DNA of 64,000 nt from Perognathus longimembris pacificus. Lineage: Eukaryota > Chordata > Mammalia > Rodentia > Heteromyidae. The notes below the pieces were generated by a model, which was given only the letters and a program-made list of their open reading frames with translations, did not search any database and had not been told where the DNA came from. The stretch covers positions 125,588,958 to 125,652,957 of the forward strand of contig NC_063161.1 of assembly GCF_023159225.1 (NCBI RefSeq). Reading direction: 5' to 3'. Made by a program: the position numbers and the translations under genes. Positions 22,118-35,158 of this stretch are shown here, one piece after another (position 1 is the stretch's first letter; each line of letters starts with the position of its first letter).

Positions 22118-22977
22118 CCTTTATGCTTAATTTACCCATTGGTGATTCTGGGATAATAAACATGTCTGCTTTCATATGCAATCCATTTGAGGAGAAAGTC
22201 ATTACCAATCAGTAGTCTAGGGTTCTTTTGCACTCTCTGGATGGATGGAAATCTTGATCAGGCAAAGGCAACCTCTTCAGTGCTGGTGGTTCTGGATCCT
22301 TGAGTGCCGAGGACTGATTGGCTGACTTGCTTGACAGAAGGGTTTGCAGCTGTGTGTCTGACAACTGGAGGCTTATGAGTCTAAGCTCAAGAGCTGTAGG
22401 TGCTCAGGATAAGGGGGTTACTGTTCTGGACCTTGATTTCAGAGGTCTCATCATTCAGTGAGTGACCGGCGATCCCTGTCTTGGAGCATCAGCTAACAGT
22501 GGTGATTGCAGGCAGAGGTCATGTTTCAAACCTCTGCTTTCTTGGCTTGGCAGCTCCTTAGAAGTCTCCCGAGTGGCCTGTGGCTGCAGTGTCTCACGTT
22601 CTCTCTACTTTTGCAGCTCTTCATCATCTCCATCAATTCTGTTCCCTACTGGTATTATTTTCTGTCACTCTCAGAAATTCTTCAGCCATTTTTCCCCATT
22701 GATAATGCAGCTGCCATGTCTACTTCTGCAATGTTTGTTACCAGCTCAGCCTTGTTTATCTTTCATAACCATCACATGTAGACAAGAAAAGATTATGAGA
22801 GAGCAGCCTTTGGTTGAGGTGAATATTGCAACACTAAGGAGAAACAAAGGAAGATGTCCCCTGTCTGGCTGGGAAAATGAGCTGGACAGCTTGGAGGAGT
22901 TTATGTGGCATGCAAATGTGGTGATTGTAATTTACCAATTACAATACAACTTCTTGTTTTATCAAGATCAGTCAAGA
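22118..22977. other. Unassigned; possible degraded retrocopy on minus strand
   Basis: The minus strand shows protein-like stretches in shifting frames (about 22560-22790), e.g. KELPSQESRG. The 182-residue plus-strand frame at 22462-23010 overlaps this and has no domain. I do not recognise a parent gene. Confidence 0.25.
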
Positions 22978-23243
22978 ATAGTACCCTGGAAACTGTTTAT
23001 ACGGCATTAGAACTGGGGAAGGGAAAGGGAATGCCAAAATCGAGAGACAAAGAACAAAGACAAACCATTCAAAAAGCAACACTTACAAAACCATTTGTTG
23101 TAAACCAACTGCACAACACTTGAGGGCAGAAGGGGGACAGGGGGGAAATGAGGGAGGAGGTAACAAGTAGAACAAGAAATATACTCACTACCTTTCATAT
23201 GAATCTGTAACCGCTCTGTACCACACTTTGACAATAAAGAAAA
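22978..23243 (+). mobile_element. L1 3'-UTR fragment
   Basis: Parallels 40310-40590: 'ctggaaactgtttatac', 'aagggaatgccaaaatcgagagac', 'gtaaaccaactgcac', G-rich tract, 'acaagaaatatactcacta', 'gacaataaagaaaa'. 5'-truncated. Confidence 0.85.
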
Positions 23244-24184
23244 AAAGGAGGTTCTTCCTCCTTTGACCTGATTGAATGACATCTTCTGCACAGGTGGGGC
23301 TCACTGGAGTAGCTGCTGTGTGGTCATTGAACATTGAACAAGGCTTATTTTTCTGGGATGGAAGGTTTATGGCACTGGCACAGGCTGTGACTAGAACAAG
23401 GCCTCCAGAAGCAGGAACTATGTCTTTAGTAATTGTGGCTACTATGTCTTTTGCAGCTGGAGTGTAGATTTCTCTGGAAAGTTCCCTGCACAAGATTGCC
23501 CAGCATAGATGAAGGCTCTGTCAAATGATCTGCTCCCAACAGCTTCATTCAGTCACAGAAAAACATCAAAGGGTGTTTGCAGAAAAAAGGCCTACACAAA
23601 GCTTAACTAACATTCTCAAAGTGTTTAAAATGCTTAATCTTTACTCTGATAGTATAACCAACAAGCATTGGGCTCCTCAGATCCATCTTGAAGTGAAATA
23701 ATGGATACTAAATCCTTGCCGATCTTGGGTACATGTTATATGCTTAGTAAAAGCCAGCTATAGTTTTAAATTTCCTGGTACTTGCTAAAGATTAATCACC
23801 ATGACTCTCAGCTCCTTTGAGACAATTCTGCTCACTATGGAAAGAGTACAGGAAAGAACACAACAATACTGAAGACCCTAAAGGCAGCCCTCTTCTTTAC
23901 TCTGGGCCTATGGCACATTCATAATATTGCAAGCCACAGGTACTTGTGGTATGGGGAAAACTTAAAAGTAATTTCATAGGTAGCCAACTAACTGATGCAA
24001 ATCACTTTCCTTTCAGTCAAGTTTAGGTGAGGGCATATCTCACATGACCTTGCTATTTGTCCTTTTCACTGAAAAAAAAAAAAATCAAGCCTCTCAGCTG
24101 CTTCCCATCTGTAAATTCTGAAGAGAGGCTGATAGATTTTGCTCATTTTCATATAGCATAAATGCATTTTTAAGAACCCATGGC
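23244..24184. other. Unassigned DNA
   Basis: A 101-residue minus-strand frame (23188-23493) reads smoothly in the part outside the L1, but I cannot assign it to a family. The rest is unrecognised. Confidence 0.35.
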
Positions 24185-24330
24185 TGTGGAAGGGAGTAGA
24201 GCTGACAGACCTGGACCTTGAATGTTCATTTGATATACTGATGCTCTCAAGAGCTTGGCAAGGCAGTTTTTCAACCTATCCAGGAACATTTCCTGTTTCC
24301 CCTTGCCTCTATTTTAGACTCCTACTTTAC
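24185..24330 (+). repeat. Possible MIR SINE
   Basis: 'gagctgacagacctggaccttgaat' and 'tcaacctatccaggaacatttcctgtttcc' follow the MIR 5' half order with strong divergence. Confidence 0.45.
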
Positions 24331-25826
24331 ATACTACCTGTAACCAAGGCCAATGATTATCTTCCCCAGAGTTAAACCTTAAAATATTTTCTTCTGAAAA
24401 GTTCTTCCTTTTCTACCATACCTTTAAAAACCAAGCAGTGTTTTCATTTTATCTGAAGTCTTGTGTGTATTTTTGCTTTCTACTCATCTTTCATGCTGTA
24501 ACATTCCAGTTACATGTTTTTTTTTTATTAGACTAAATATATATTTTTTGGTGAATAACTTTGTGAGTAGTTTGGCCGAGCCAGAAGGATCTCATTTGAT
24601 GTGACAGTTGCACTTACATATTACCTTTTGGCCTTCTGGAAATAGCTGGCATCATCTTCCAGCCATTTTGCAAGATCTCTCCCCTTTTTGTTTCTGTTCT
24701 AGACCTTTTGTTTCTAATCTATCCTTCCTCTCTCAATTTTCTATGAGCTTGATCATTGTTTACAAGATGAAGACAATGAGATGGATGAGTCAACAGAATA
24801 TTTACTATTTCCTTTTTTCCACAAGAGGATTTGTAAGGACATTCTATCAAATATTTACTCCACAGAGGCTCATTGAGTCTTGTGGAATTGGGATTGGGTA
24901 TTGGGAAGTATATCAAATGTGTTAGTTGAAACATTGGCAATGTTTAAAAATTAAATTGTTTCTTAATCTCAAACCTGAATTCTGAATCTGTAAAATGATA
25001 ACAAATGGAAATAAGCATATGGTTCCATAGGCCACTTTTTTTTTTATAATGAAACATCTTATGGTACTTGGTCCAATGTGTTTTAGGAATCACTGTTTTA
25101 TGACTGCTCACTCAGCACATTATACCAGCTTTTTGGAATTTTATATTCCAAAAGTATTTTAAAATTATATCTTCTTGCTTGATTTGGGCTCAAGCCATAG
25201 GCTTTCTGATTAATGCCCCTCCCCCTGGCAAAAGAGGGTCAACTTACAGAAGGATAGATAAGTACAGTACAGAAACATGACTTTGGGGGAAAGTTTTAAA
25301 ACATACTATATGTTAATGACTTAATAACTGAGATGTTGAGGGTTACTTGTTGAGTAGTCTTACATACCTATCAGTGAATTTAAAATCCCAAAGTACCACA
25401 GTTGGCATTTCTCAGGGAAGACAACTTGATAGAATTATTTACTAGTGTCTGCCTCTTAGGGAAAAAAATTAAACTAGTGCTTTTCTCCCTCTTCCAGCCA
25501 TTTTTCTCATAAAAAACAACGTGTCCAGCTTTTATACAAGTTTTTGACCCTTTTCAGTCCCCAGAGAAGAGGAACAAAAAGAACCTACACACTGCATGTT
25601 TTCTACCTGAGGGAACCCTTATCAACTCCCCTCATCTTGGGGAATTTTTGGTTTTCTCTATCAAGTTGTTATAAAAATGATAAGACTAATAATCGTTGGT
25701 ATAATGTTCTCATTCTTAGCACAGAAGAAATTGGTGTTTATCTTTAGTGTTATTTCAATCTACTGAATTTTAAAAGATTACAAGAAAAGATTCATTTAAT
25801 ATTACATATAAAAATTAATTACTAAA
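24331..25826. other. Unassigned AT-rich DNA
   Basis: No recognised repeat or exon. Short frames at 24608-24925 (+) and 24719-24940 (-) overlap one another. Confidence 0.45.
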
Positions 25827-26050
25827 TTGGTGCCAGTGGCTCATATTGGAATCCTAGCTACTCATAGGTTGAGAATTGAGGACTGTGATTCGAAGCCAAC
25901 TGGAGCAAGAAAGTCCATGACAGTCTTATCTGTAATCAACCACCTAAATGCAGGAAATGGAGTTGTGGCTCAAGAGCACTAGCCTTGAACAAGCTAAGTA
26001 ACAAAAGCCCGGCCCTGAGTTCAAACCACAGGACCTGCATACAGCGCCCC
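25827..26050 (+). mobile_element. B1-dID-like composite SINE
   Basis: B1-like unit ('ggtgccagtggctcatattgg'), linker 'gacagtcttatctgtaatcaac', and right unit ('ttgtggctcaagagcactagcc', 'ccctgagttcaaaccac'). The right-unit B box 'gagttcaaacc' is intact. Confidence 0.86.
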
Positions 26051-26054
26051 CCCC

Positions 26055-26056
<2 letters not shown>

Positions 26057-26103
<47 letters not shown>
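26057..26103. repeat. (TC)n(AC)n compound microsatellite
   Basis: About 17 TC units and then about 7 AC units, starting a few bases after the 3' end of the SINE at 25827-26050. Confidence 0.95.
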
Positions 26104-26237
26104 AACACATACTTCCTAAATTCAAATAATCCTCACATTTTTGTTTTTATTGTATAATTTCTTAAGTAATTGCCATTGGTTGGAAATCGTTTTGTTATTG
26201 GAGCTAATACAATATAAATACTTTATTAACATGCTGT

Positions 26238-26239
<2 letters not shown>

Positions 26240-26281
<42 letters not shown>
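26240..26281. repeat. (GT)n microsatellite
   Basis: About 21 perfect GT units. No SINE end recognised next to it. Confidence 0.95.
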
Positions 26282-26282
<1 letters not shown>

Positions 26283-26757
26283 CCATTTCTAGGAGTAGCA
26301 TATCTACATGAAAATCCATCAGGGACTCATAGATAAGTTTATAGCTAAACTCCATAGTAGATAACTTCCAAGTGTTTAGCAGTGAGTTCATGACACTTTT
26401 GAGTAGTATCACAGACATAAGCATGAGAATAATCACAGAGTGGATTTCAAATTCAATTTAAGCAAATGGAACTATCCAATTAGATAATTCTCCTATAATT
26501 ATTGAATTTTATGTCTTTTCTCTTTCTCCTTCTGCCTCCCTCGTTGTCCCTTTTGTTGTTTGTTTGGTCACTAGTGTTGAATAGGGTAATTTCCTGTGGG
26601 CTTCTCCAACTGTGAGACACTCCTTCAGTCTCTCCTCTCTATCATCCAGCTATTGGTATAGGCAATATCAAAATTACAGATTTTAATACATTTGGTTGGC
26701 ATTTAGCATGGTCCAGGCACTTCAGCTATGATGCAAAGACATATTTTGTTCCTTAAG

Positions 26758-26951
26758 TTTTTTTTTTTTTTGCCAGTCCTGGGGCATGGACTCAGGGCCT
26801 GAGCACTGTCCCTGGCTTCTTTTTGCTCAAGGCTAGCACTCTACCACTTGAGCCACAGTGCCACTTCTGACCATTTTCTGTATATGTGGTGCTGGGGAAT
26901 CGAACCCAGGGCCTCATGTATACAAGGCAACTAGGCTATATCCCCAGCCCC
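26758..26951 (-). mobile_element. Dimeric SINE (ID + ID-like) with small deletion
   Basis: Typical reverse order from 'gccagtcctgggg' to 'atatccccagcccc'. About 11 bases are missing in the ID unit around 26926 ('aaggcaactagg'). The flanking 'ccttaag' motif (26751-26757 and 26952-26958) is a probable TSD. Confidence 0.9.
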
Positions 26952-27611
26952 CCTTAAGATTTTTTTCACTAAAGAAAATAATAAAATAGTATAGGGGGCT
27001 GAGATGTTAACTAGCCACCATGCCAGAAAAGGGCAGATAAAAGTCAAATAAGGAAGCCAACAGTTCAAAAGAACCTGAAGCCCAGTGTTGTTTCTTATGA
27101 GTAAGGGGCTAACATTTACTTGCCTTCACTTGGGCTGGGCTTTCTACTGGGAAAGCAGCAGAAATACCTGTTAGGCAGGAACCCCTGAAGTAGACAACAC
27201 AAGAAGCTCCTTTTATGAAGGCACCAATTTTTGAGTGCTCCAGTATCCTGGAGTTATGTTGTCAGTTTTGAAATGTTCACAACATGCAATGGCAAGAAAG
27301 AGACCCTTTGTTAGCTTCATTCAAAGAGGAAAATTGAGATGCAGCTGAGAGAAGCAGGAAGAATCCAGTCAGCAAGATAGCAAAGAGAATTTCTATTAGA
27401 TGGCAGATTGTGAACATGTTTACTTTAAGATAGACAGAGCACTGGTTAGAAGCGAGGCAGGAATTAATCTATATTTTAAAAATAAGTGTTCCCTCTGATT
27501 TTGTCTCAAGGTGATGTCCTATCACCCTTGCTACTCAGTAAAAATGCTCTGAATAAATAAGAAAACCTTCAGTCCAATGCCTAACATAAAATAAATCCTC
27601 AATACATTTTT

Positions 27612-27811
27612 TTTTTTCTTTGCCAGTCCTGGGCCTTGGACTCAGGGCCTGAGCACTGTCCCTGGCTTCTTCCCGCTCAAGGCTAGCACTCTGCCACTTG
27701 AGCCACAGCGCCGCTTCTGGCCGTTTTCTGTATATGTGGTGCTGGGGAATCGAACCTAGGGCCTCGTGTATCCGAGGCAGGCACTCTTGCCACTAGGCTA
27801 TATCCCCAGCC
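27612..27811 (-). mobile_element. Young dimeric SINE, near-consensus
   Basis: Body identical to the copy at 41990-42185 apart from the ends. Right-unit signature 'cttcccgctc' on the plus strand. TSD 'cctcaatacatttttt' at 27597-27612 and 27812-27827. Confidence 0.95.
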
Positions 27812-27834
27812 CCTCAATACATTTTTTGGCTTCA

Positions 27835-27969
27835 TTAATTTTTATTCTGCAGCACTCCTAATTTGGCATCTAAGGAGGATCATATTATTCGTAGAGATAG
27901 AAAAGTTTTGGCATTATCTTCATGGTGATAGGCAAGGTTTATTTGAAAATCCATGCGTTCTGATAAGCC
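27835..27969 (+). repeat. Copy 1 of a diverged local duplication
   Basis: Matches 29579-29711 over about 135 bases: 'ttaatttttattctg', 'cctaatttggcat', 'taaggagga', 'gatagaaaa', 'gtgataggcaaggttta' and 'gaaaatccat' occur in the same order. The similarity may extend weakly to about 28045. Not a repeat family I recognise. Confidence 0.75.
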
Positions 27970-28045
27970 AGTTCACCTCTGATCATAACATGTCTGTGAG
28001 AGCCAAAAGAAACTCTAGATCTTTGCAAGTTTCTAATAAACCCAC

Positions 28046-29578
28046 CACACTTTACCACTGGCTCCATAGTCTTTCCACTTTTCTCCCTAATTCATGTTCC
28101 CTAAATTCATGTTCTTTAGCAGATGCCCAAACAAAATTAGTAGAATAAGAGAATTCGTATGGCAAGTGCTTATGAAAGGTAGAAGGAAAAAGGACAAACA
28201 GACGTGAGCAAAATCTTCAAACCCAGAATCTGGTTTAACATCTGTAAAAAGAGATAGGGAAGGAAGGAGGATTTGGGAGAAACATATCTGACAATTGGGC
28301 AGCTGGAGAAAGCCTTGATTAGGCCAACAGGGAGGAAAATCCTGCTTTGGGCAGGAATAGGCCTGTGTGGGAGAACTCCCCAGGCTCATCTGGTTGCCAG
28401 TAGCTCAGGAAGAATGTGTGCGCAGCAGTAGATTGCTAAGGTGAGCAGCTGCAAACTGTCAGCTAGCCACAAAGCCCCTTTGCAGAGAGATCTGAGCAGA
28501 GTGCCCCATGCTGCATCACATGACACCATCAAGCACTTCACTACCAACTCACACACACTTCTCTCAAGAAGGACCCTGATCACTTGAATTGGAGCAGGAT
28601 AGACAAATGAGGGGATAGGGAAGTTAAGCTACATAAATATTCAAAAGATAAGATTCAGACATCAGAACCAGAAAGTACAAACTGAAAAATTAAAGCCACT
28701 AGCTCTCCCTTCTACTTTTAGATGTTCAGTGACATACAGGAGACATAGAGAGGCCATTTGCATCTTCCTCTCCTTTGATATGTGCAGATGTTGTAAAGTC
28801 CTTGAAGGAGTAGAAGGAATGAAAAAGGATATTTGACCAAAGGAAGATTTGATAGTTACCTCTTGTCACTGTGTTTTGAATGGACCTCACCCAATTTACA
28901 CTTAGGACCATATGTATTCTCCCAATTAGAAAGTATAAAGGGATAGATAGAAATGGGTATTTTGAGTCTTTAACTCCCATTTCTCAGGTAGACAGCAGGA
29001 TTTTCCCTTTCTTTCCTTCCTTCTCTCCTTCCTTCCTTCTTTCTTTCTGTTATACTAGAATATATTCTTGTGAAAATTTTTACTTTGTGTGAATCTCTTG
29101 TGTGTGAGACACTGTGATATTAATATGTGGATTTTAAGAAGCTATGATTTTGCATGGAAACTGGGAAGAGGAAACTCATTCGCCATCATGTGGTGACAGA
29201 ATGAATTACCCTACCTTCTTCCGGAGAGACCACTGGACCTAACACCATTCTCAGATAATCTATTGTTCAAATGTAATGTCCATATGGCAATGTAAGTCCT
29301 CTAATGACAACCTACCTTATTCTCTCTGTAAGCATTCAAAACTTTCCTCTTGTTCTCTTAGGTGTCATGAGCTAAACTGCCTACATTCTTCACTCTTCTC
29401 AGAATGTTCTCTACACCTGTCATCTTTCACACCTGGCTATACCTAGGACTGTTTTTTACTTGTGATGATAATTTGTTATACTCCTAAGAGTATTGACTAT
29501 AGAGGTGAGCCAGGTGTCATGCTTACTTCCCATTTTAATTTTAATGCACTTCTCTATTTCTTTTCTTACAAAAACATC
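28046..29578. other. Unassigned DNA between two duplicated segments
   Basis: Contains a CTTT/CCTT tract at about 29005-29049. Minus frames at 28087-28583 have no recognisable domain. Confidence 0.4.
29005..29049. repeat. (CTTT/CCTT)n polypyrimidine tract
   Basis: C/T only on the plus strand with tetranucleotide periodicity. Confidence 0.85.
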
Positions 29579-29711
29579 TTAATTTTTATTCTGTGGCATT
29601 CCTAATTTGGCATATAAGGAGGATAAAATTATTCATAGGGATAGAAAAAAATCCACATTATCTTTGTGATGATAGGCAAGGTTTATTGGAAAATCCATAA
29701 TTTCTGGTAAG
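29579..29711 (+). repeat. Copy 2 of a diverged local duplication
   Basis: Partner of 27835-27969, same orientation, about 1.74 kb downstream, roughly 80-85 percent alike by eye. Confidence 0.75.
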
Positions 29712-30310
29712 CCTTTAAAGAACCCACCAGAATATAGGTGATACTGAGCTTTGTGGTCATAGTAATCTCAGCCTCTTGGTCACTCTTTGCTCTTTGACAT
29801 TTCTCCCTTTCATCCACTAAGAGAAGTGACTCTTATAATTGGTCTTTATATGCATTGAAAAATGTGCCCACAGGATAATTCTTATCATATGTCACCTCTT
29901 GATTACATACAAGTTATTCGAATAATTTTTTAATGGTCAAATAAAATTTACATCTTGACTTGCATGTCCCTGATCACCCTGTCACTGGGTAAGGTGTGAG
30001 GAGCTTCCCTCAGGTTTCCAGTTTCTCTGCAAATTATAGGTCCCTGAGATCCATGCGTGAAAAGAATTCCACAAACAGGAGAGCCTCATAAAGTGTGAGG
30101 TTTAGCAAGGACTTATTTTGGCATTAATAGGATGAAGTAGGGTGAAATGGAAGTTAATAATAAATGATACCCATTTCTCCATCTCTACTATTGCTGGAGC
30201 TTTTGTAGCTATTTAGAAACCACCCCCCCCAAAAAAAAAAAAAACTGCAGATATCTTCTTTTTTGTCCTTGAAACTTAATATTTAAAAGGAGGTGGTAGA
30301 AGAGAGCTGA

Positions 30311-30507
30311 TTTTTTTTTTTCCAGTCCTGGGACTTGGACTCAGGGCCTGAGTACTGTCCCTGGCTTCCTTTTGCTCAAGGTTAGCACTCTACCACTTGA
30401 GCCTTAGTGCCACTTCTGGCTTTTTCTGTTTATGTGGTGCTGGGGAATTGAACCCAGTGCTTTGTGCTTGCTAGGCAAGCACTCTACCACTAAGCCACAT
30501 TCCCAGC
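30311..30507 (-). mobile_element. Dimeric SINE (ID + ID-like), older
   Basis: Reverse order complete from 'ccagtcctgggacttgg' to 'cacattcccagc'. It carries 'gctttgtgcttgctaggcaagc', the generic ID form, and has more mutations than the 27612 copy. Confidence 0.88.
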
Positions 30508-30531
30508 GATATTTTTTGGGGGGCAGGGGCG

Positions 30532-30748
30532 GGTTGGGGGCTTGAACTCAGGGCATAAGCACTGTCCCTGAGCTTTTTTGCTCAAAGCTAGTGCTCACAA
30601 CTTTGAACCACAGCTTCATTTCTGGTTTTTGACTAGTTAATTGGAGATAAGAGTCTCTTAGGGACTTTTCTGCATGGGTTGACTTTGAACTGTGATCCTC
30701 AGATCTCAGTCTCCTGAGTAGATAGGATTACGGCACCAGCCTGATCAG
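30532..30748 (-). mobile_element. B1-dID-like composite SINE
   Basis: Lies about 25 bases beyond the preceding SINE. Right unit at 30532-30632, linker 'aattggagataagagtctc' and B1-like unit to about 30748. Confidence 0.86.
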
Positions 30749-30776
30749 TGCCTTTAGCTTTAGTGATCTTAGCTTT

Positions 30777-33700
30777 AAAAAAAAAAAAAAAAAAAAAAAA
30801 AGAAAGGTGATGCATTCGGGTCTACCCAATGAGAAATATCCTAATGTTAGTCACATAAACCTTGCTTATGTAGAAATAATGGTAACATTGCTAGTCTCTG
30901 AAAAGAAAGGATATACATCTGTTTGCTGAATTTTAAGAGCTATTTTCTTAAATTCTGTAGTTTTGAAGACTACTCTCAACTTGTTTCTGGGTAAAAACAA
31001 AAAACAAAACATATGTTTGAAACAAACTTGCATTGCAAAAAATATTGCTAAACTATAGGCTTATTTTCCATTCATTTTAAAGAAACAATGTCTGCTACGT
31101 GTAGTAAATAGTATTTTAATCTTTTCTGCAGAAATGTGAGTGGTGTGCACACTAAGGGGTAATTCTGTAGGAATAGACTTTTAAATTCAATTCAGCACTT
31201 TTATGGAGAATGGAGAAGCTTAAAAATTAAGCCAGCAGGCATCCAAAGCCTGAGAGAACACTACTGGATGCATTCTTAATTAGAGCCAATAAAGAGTGTT
31301 TTTAGGGAGAGCTTTCCCACAGAAAGCTCAATGGCAAAACTCACAAGAAACAAACAAATTAAATTCCCTATATTAACTGTTTGGCACACTGCTTCTCAAA
31401 GCATTATTTAGCCCCACATGATAGTTGACAAAATTTCAAACTCCAAGTAACCCTAAGATAAAGTACCAACTGCTTACATATTTTTCCTAAATATAAAACA
31501 ATCCATACTCATTTAAGTTTTACAAGGAAGCATGTAGGAAAAAGAAACTTGGAGCTCGAATGAGTTGAATGAAGGAGAGACTTCAGAATCTTAGATTGTT
31601 TTTGTTGCCATCATTAATGTTTTAAAATTCATTAGACCTGTTTTGGTTTAGATTTGTAGTTTCTGTTCCACACTGCATGTGTTTGTTCAAGCACTGAGTT
31701 AACACCAGAAAGAATGAAAGAACAGATTCCACATTGTTCACAGTGACTAATTCTGGGGTAGTGGGATTGCTAGAAAAAATATGAAACACTCACATTGAGC
31801 TAATAACTTGTTATCCATATCATTATCATGGAAACTTGTACCAAATACTTCATAATGAAGAAATTGTAAGTTAAAACTTGAAATATTTTATTCATTGACT
31901 TGTGAGAAATCATTTTCTGGAATTCAGGGTACTAGGCACAGCCAGCAAAAGTGTGGTTTATGGAAGTTGGAGCTTCTGGATTGTGCTGAGTACATTATTA
32001 CAAGTATGATGCCATTCTTTCCTGAAGGTATATTGGTAGCATGTATAGTGCAGGAAACTGACTAACAAGAGTAGAAAAATCTGAGCCATATTTTTCCCCA
32101 GAGCCATTCTATGGAAATAGTCTAACATCACAAAACATAAACCTGTTTAAAGATTTTATTGCAAGATCTTGTAGATCCTTGAGTGATAACTCAGAATATT
32201 TTAGAATGTTTTAAGAACAAAGGCATTAGGTTTTGGCCAGACCTCAATAGCTAATACCTATAAATCCCTAGCTACTCAGAAAGTAGATAATGAGAGAACT
32301 GTGGTTGAACGCCAGCTTGGATAATAAGTTAGTGAGAGCTCACCTCAACAAAGAAGCTGAGCATGATGCTATGTGCTTGTCACCCCAAATATGCAGGAGG
32401 CTTAAGTAGAAGGATCATGGTCAAAAAATTAATTAGCTTAACTTTTTGAGGCTATAAATTATCTTTCATCTCTCCTCTGTCCAATTTTTCATTCATTTTC
32501 TATCAAAAATATAATTTTGAATGTTATTTCTGATTCTTAGGACTTCGCAGAGGCTTGAACATAACGGGTGCTTTCCTATATCACTGAACGTATCTGTGAA
32601 TACATAATTACTAGTTACTCATCAAATGTTTCCTCTAATTTATTTTTGATGAATACTAATAAAGCTATTTTTATATATTTCTACTCATATAATACTTTCC
32701 ATTCCAATAGCACTTTAGTAAATATTTACTTTGGGAAAACTTAAAACTATACCAAATCAGGAAGAGTTGAATAGGAGAGAGCACAGATCCAGCAGCCTGG
32801 AGGTCTTCAAATACTGAGTATGACTCACTTTTCTCATTTTTGAAAAGTTCTACTAAGGGCCGGAGAGTAAAACCTCCTGGGAGATTTCAGTTTGTGATCT
32901 AAGGATATCCTAGACTGCTTTGGGATCCATCACATTCCACACATTCCAAGTATTTAATAAATGTAAGTAGTTAATAATAGTAATAAACTGTTGAGCAAGC
33001 TGGGGAAAGCATATCAGCATCAGATTCAGAATTAGAGCAGATGATTTGTAAAGTTCCCACCACTTTGGGATTAATTGGTTCAATGAGTGATAAACAATTC
33101 TGCACCTGACTACAACCCTATTGGAGCATAAGCATCAGGCCCTTAACACTGCAAATTTTTCTCTCCAGCTGTTCTGGAAAGAATTGCTTGCCCATATTAC
33201 AAAAGATGTGAGTCAATGAAAAGCTAGAAAGAAATATTACTTGGAAAAGGTACTCATTTCCCTTGTTTTCCTCCAATAATTTAAGAAGACAGTTTGAATT
33301 TGTCATGTCTTTCATCTGCTCAGTATTGTTATTACTGCTCCAAAACAAAGCAAAACAAACAAACAAAAAAAGCCATCTCCAAATAACAGCAATGCATGTG
33401 TGTTTGTATATGTGTCCTTGGGGATGGAGGAGATTGAGAGATGATGTTAGGGTTTGGAATACTATAAAAGGGAAAACATGGTAAAAGTCAGTTATTGGTT
33501 TTTCTGGTTTAATAAATGAGCAAGCACATGTGGCTGAGAATTGTTCCTGTATTTCCCTGATGAAAGCATTTCTCAGAAATGTCTCTTTAAACTCTGTATA
33601 TTGAAAGAACAATAAAAGAAAAAAATAATTAGCTTCTATGTGAATAGAGAGTACATAGTCTTTTAAGCCATCAATTTAATTATGTTCCAAACAGTGGAAC

Positions 33701-35158
33701 ATGAATTTAGAGTCAATTATTGATCACCATTTTTTGTCAATTATTAATATTTCAACTATTATGGTTTTGTAATTGATTATAAGCCAAAAATGTTTTTTCT
33801 CTGAAGGGCAATGCTAAAGAGGAAGTGTCATTGTTATTTATAAAGTTGTATTCAAGTTCAATTTCTACTTTAAATTGCCACCAAAGAATTTAAGTAGATT
33901 GCACTTGGGTTTATTGCATAGTATAAACCATATAAATAGAATAATACCATGTACTTTAAAATCAGTATCTACTAATGTAATAAGTACCTGAAGAAATACC
34001 TAATTATTTTATGAACTCATAATGGTATATGTAGTATTTTATGTCTTCATTGCTCTAATAATGAATTATACTTTTACTCTTAAAATGAAAAAGGACATTG
34101 ATGCAATTTCAGTTGAAGCCATTCAAATTACAACTAAATTATTGATACAATGAAATTAATGAATAAAGTACCACAAAATTAGAGCTAAGGAAGCCAATAC
34201 AAAGCAAATATAAAAGACTTCATTGGAATTATTCCAAAAGGTAGAAAATGAAGCACAGCAAAAACATTTTACTAGCAAAGAACAACACTGTGGGAAGGGA
34301 AAAACCTCCAGGAGGCTGTCTGGCATTCGAAGTAACTATTATATTTGCAGATAATTTAATCAAATATACAAAACATGTTTGATAAAAATTTAGTAATCAA
34401 AAATCTACAAGTAAGGTAGATTTTAATTATATTTGGCACTATGAACTTTAAATTTCAATTTATATTAAACTCACATAAAAGATAAAAATTATAGCTATTA
34501 GTGAGATTCTGTGTGCTATTTTGTGTAATGTTTAAATCAAGTCATACACACCTCATTTCTTTACAATAAAAACATCCAATTTTATTTCTCTTAGCTTTTT
34601 GAACCCTATAGCATAGGATTGTAAAACATAGGAATTGGTAGAAATCTCTTACATCTTATTTTCCATTAGAATTAAACATCATTGACTAATTGCTTTAATT
34701 AAAAATGTAGCATCTTTTGACTGTAGCAAATAAAAGTTATGGTAGAAAGCAATCTAGCTCTATTCTGAGTTGTTGAAATCATTGCTATCACTGAGGCAAA
34801 TGAATGAAGTTAATTAAAAATCAGCTTAAAAATATTGGCAAGCTGTGAAAAATCATCACGTCTACAGGATCCATGCCTTTGGGATAGGCACTGTAGAGGT
34901 GAGCACCCTTCTGTCGTCAGCCACATGTGTCCTGGGAGAAAGAAGGTCACTTGTTGATTGTGGATACAGAGCAAGAGACTGAGAAAGCATGATTTTCTCA
35001 TCAGGGAGTTCTACTGAGGGATGATGAAGTGACAGGTCCAGTAAGGCCTGTTGGGTTGGAGAGTTTGAGGACAGGATTTCATGAAGAAGGAAGCCAAGGC
35101 AGGGTCCAGTCAGATAAGGGCTCATTTCTCTTTTAAGATGTTTATTAAAAATATTTGT
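30777..35158. other. Repeat-poor AT-rich block
   Basis: Apart from a poly-A run at 30777-30801 and an old SINE at 32232-32440, no repeat is recognised. Frames at 33118-33612 (-) and 34862-35125 (-) have no recognisable domain. A weak L2-like tail may occur near 32935-32990. Confidence 0.45.
32232..32440 (+). repeat. Old B1-type dimeric SINE
   Basis: First monomer: 'cagacctcaatagctaatacctataaatccctagctactcag'. Second monomer: 'gagcatgatgctatgtgcttgtcaccccaaatatgcaggaggc' and 'agtagaaggatcatgg'. Both are 7SL-like, unlike the B1-tRNA composites. Confidence 0.65.

Noticed and set aside
22462..23010. 182-residue plus-strand open frame, the longest in the window
   Set aside because: No domain, low-complexity serine stretches, overlaps the L1 start at 22978, and the opposite strand is equally open in pieces.
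33118..33612. 164-residue minus-strand open frame
   Set aside because: Aromatic-rich translation typical of AT-rich non-coding DNA; no motif, no splice-site pattern that would make it an exon.
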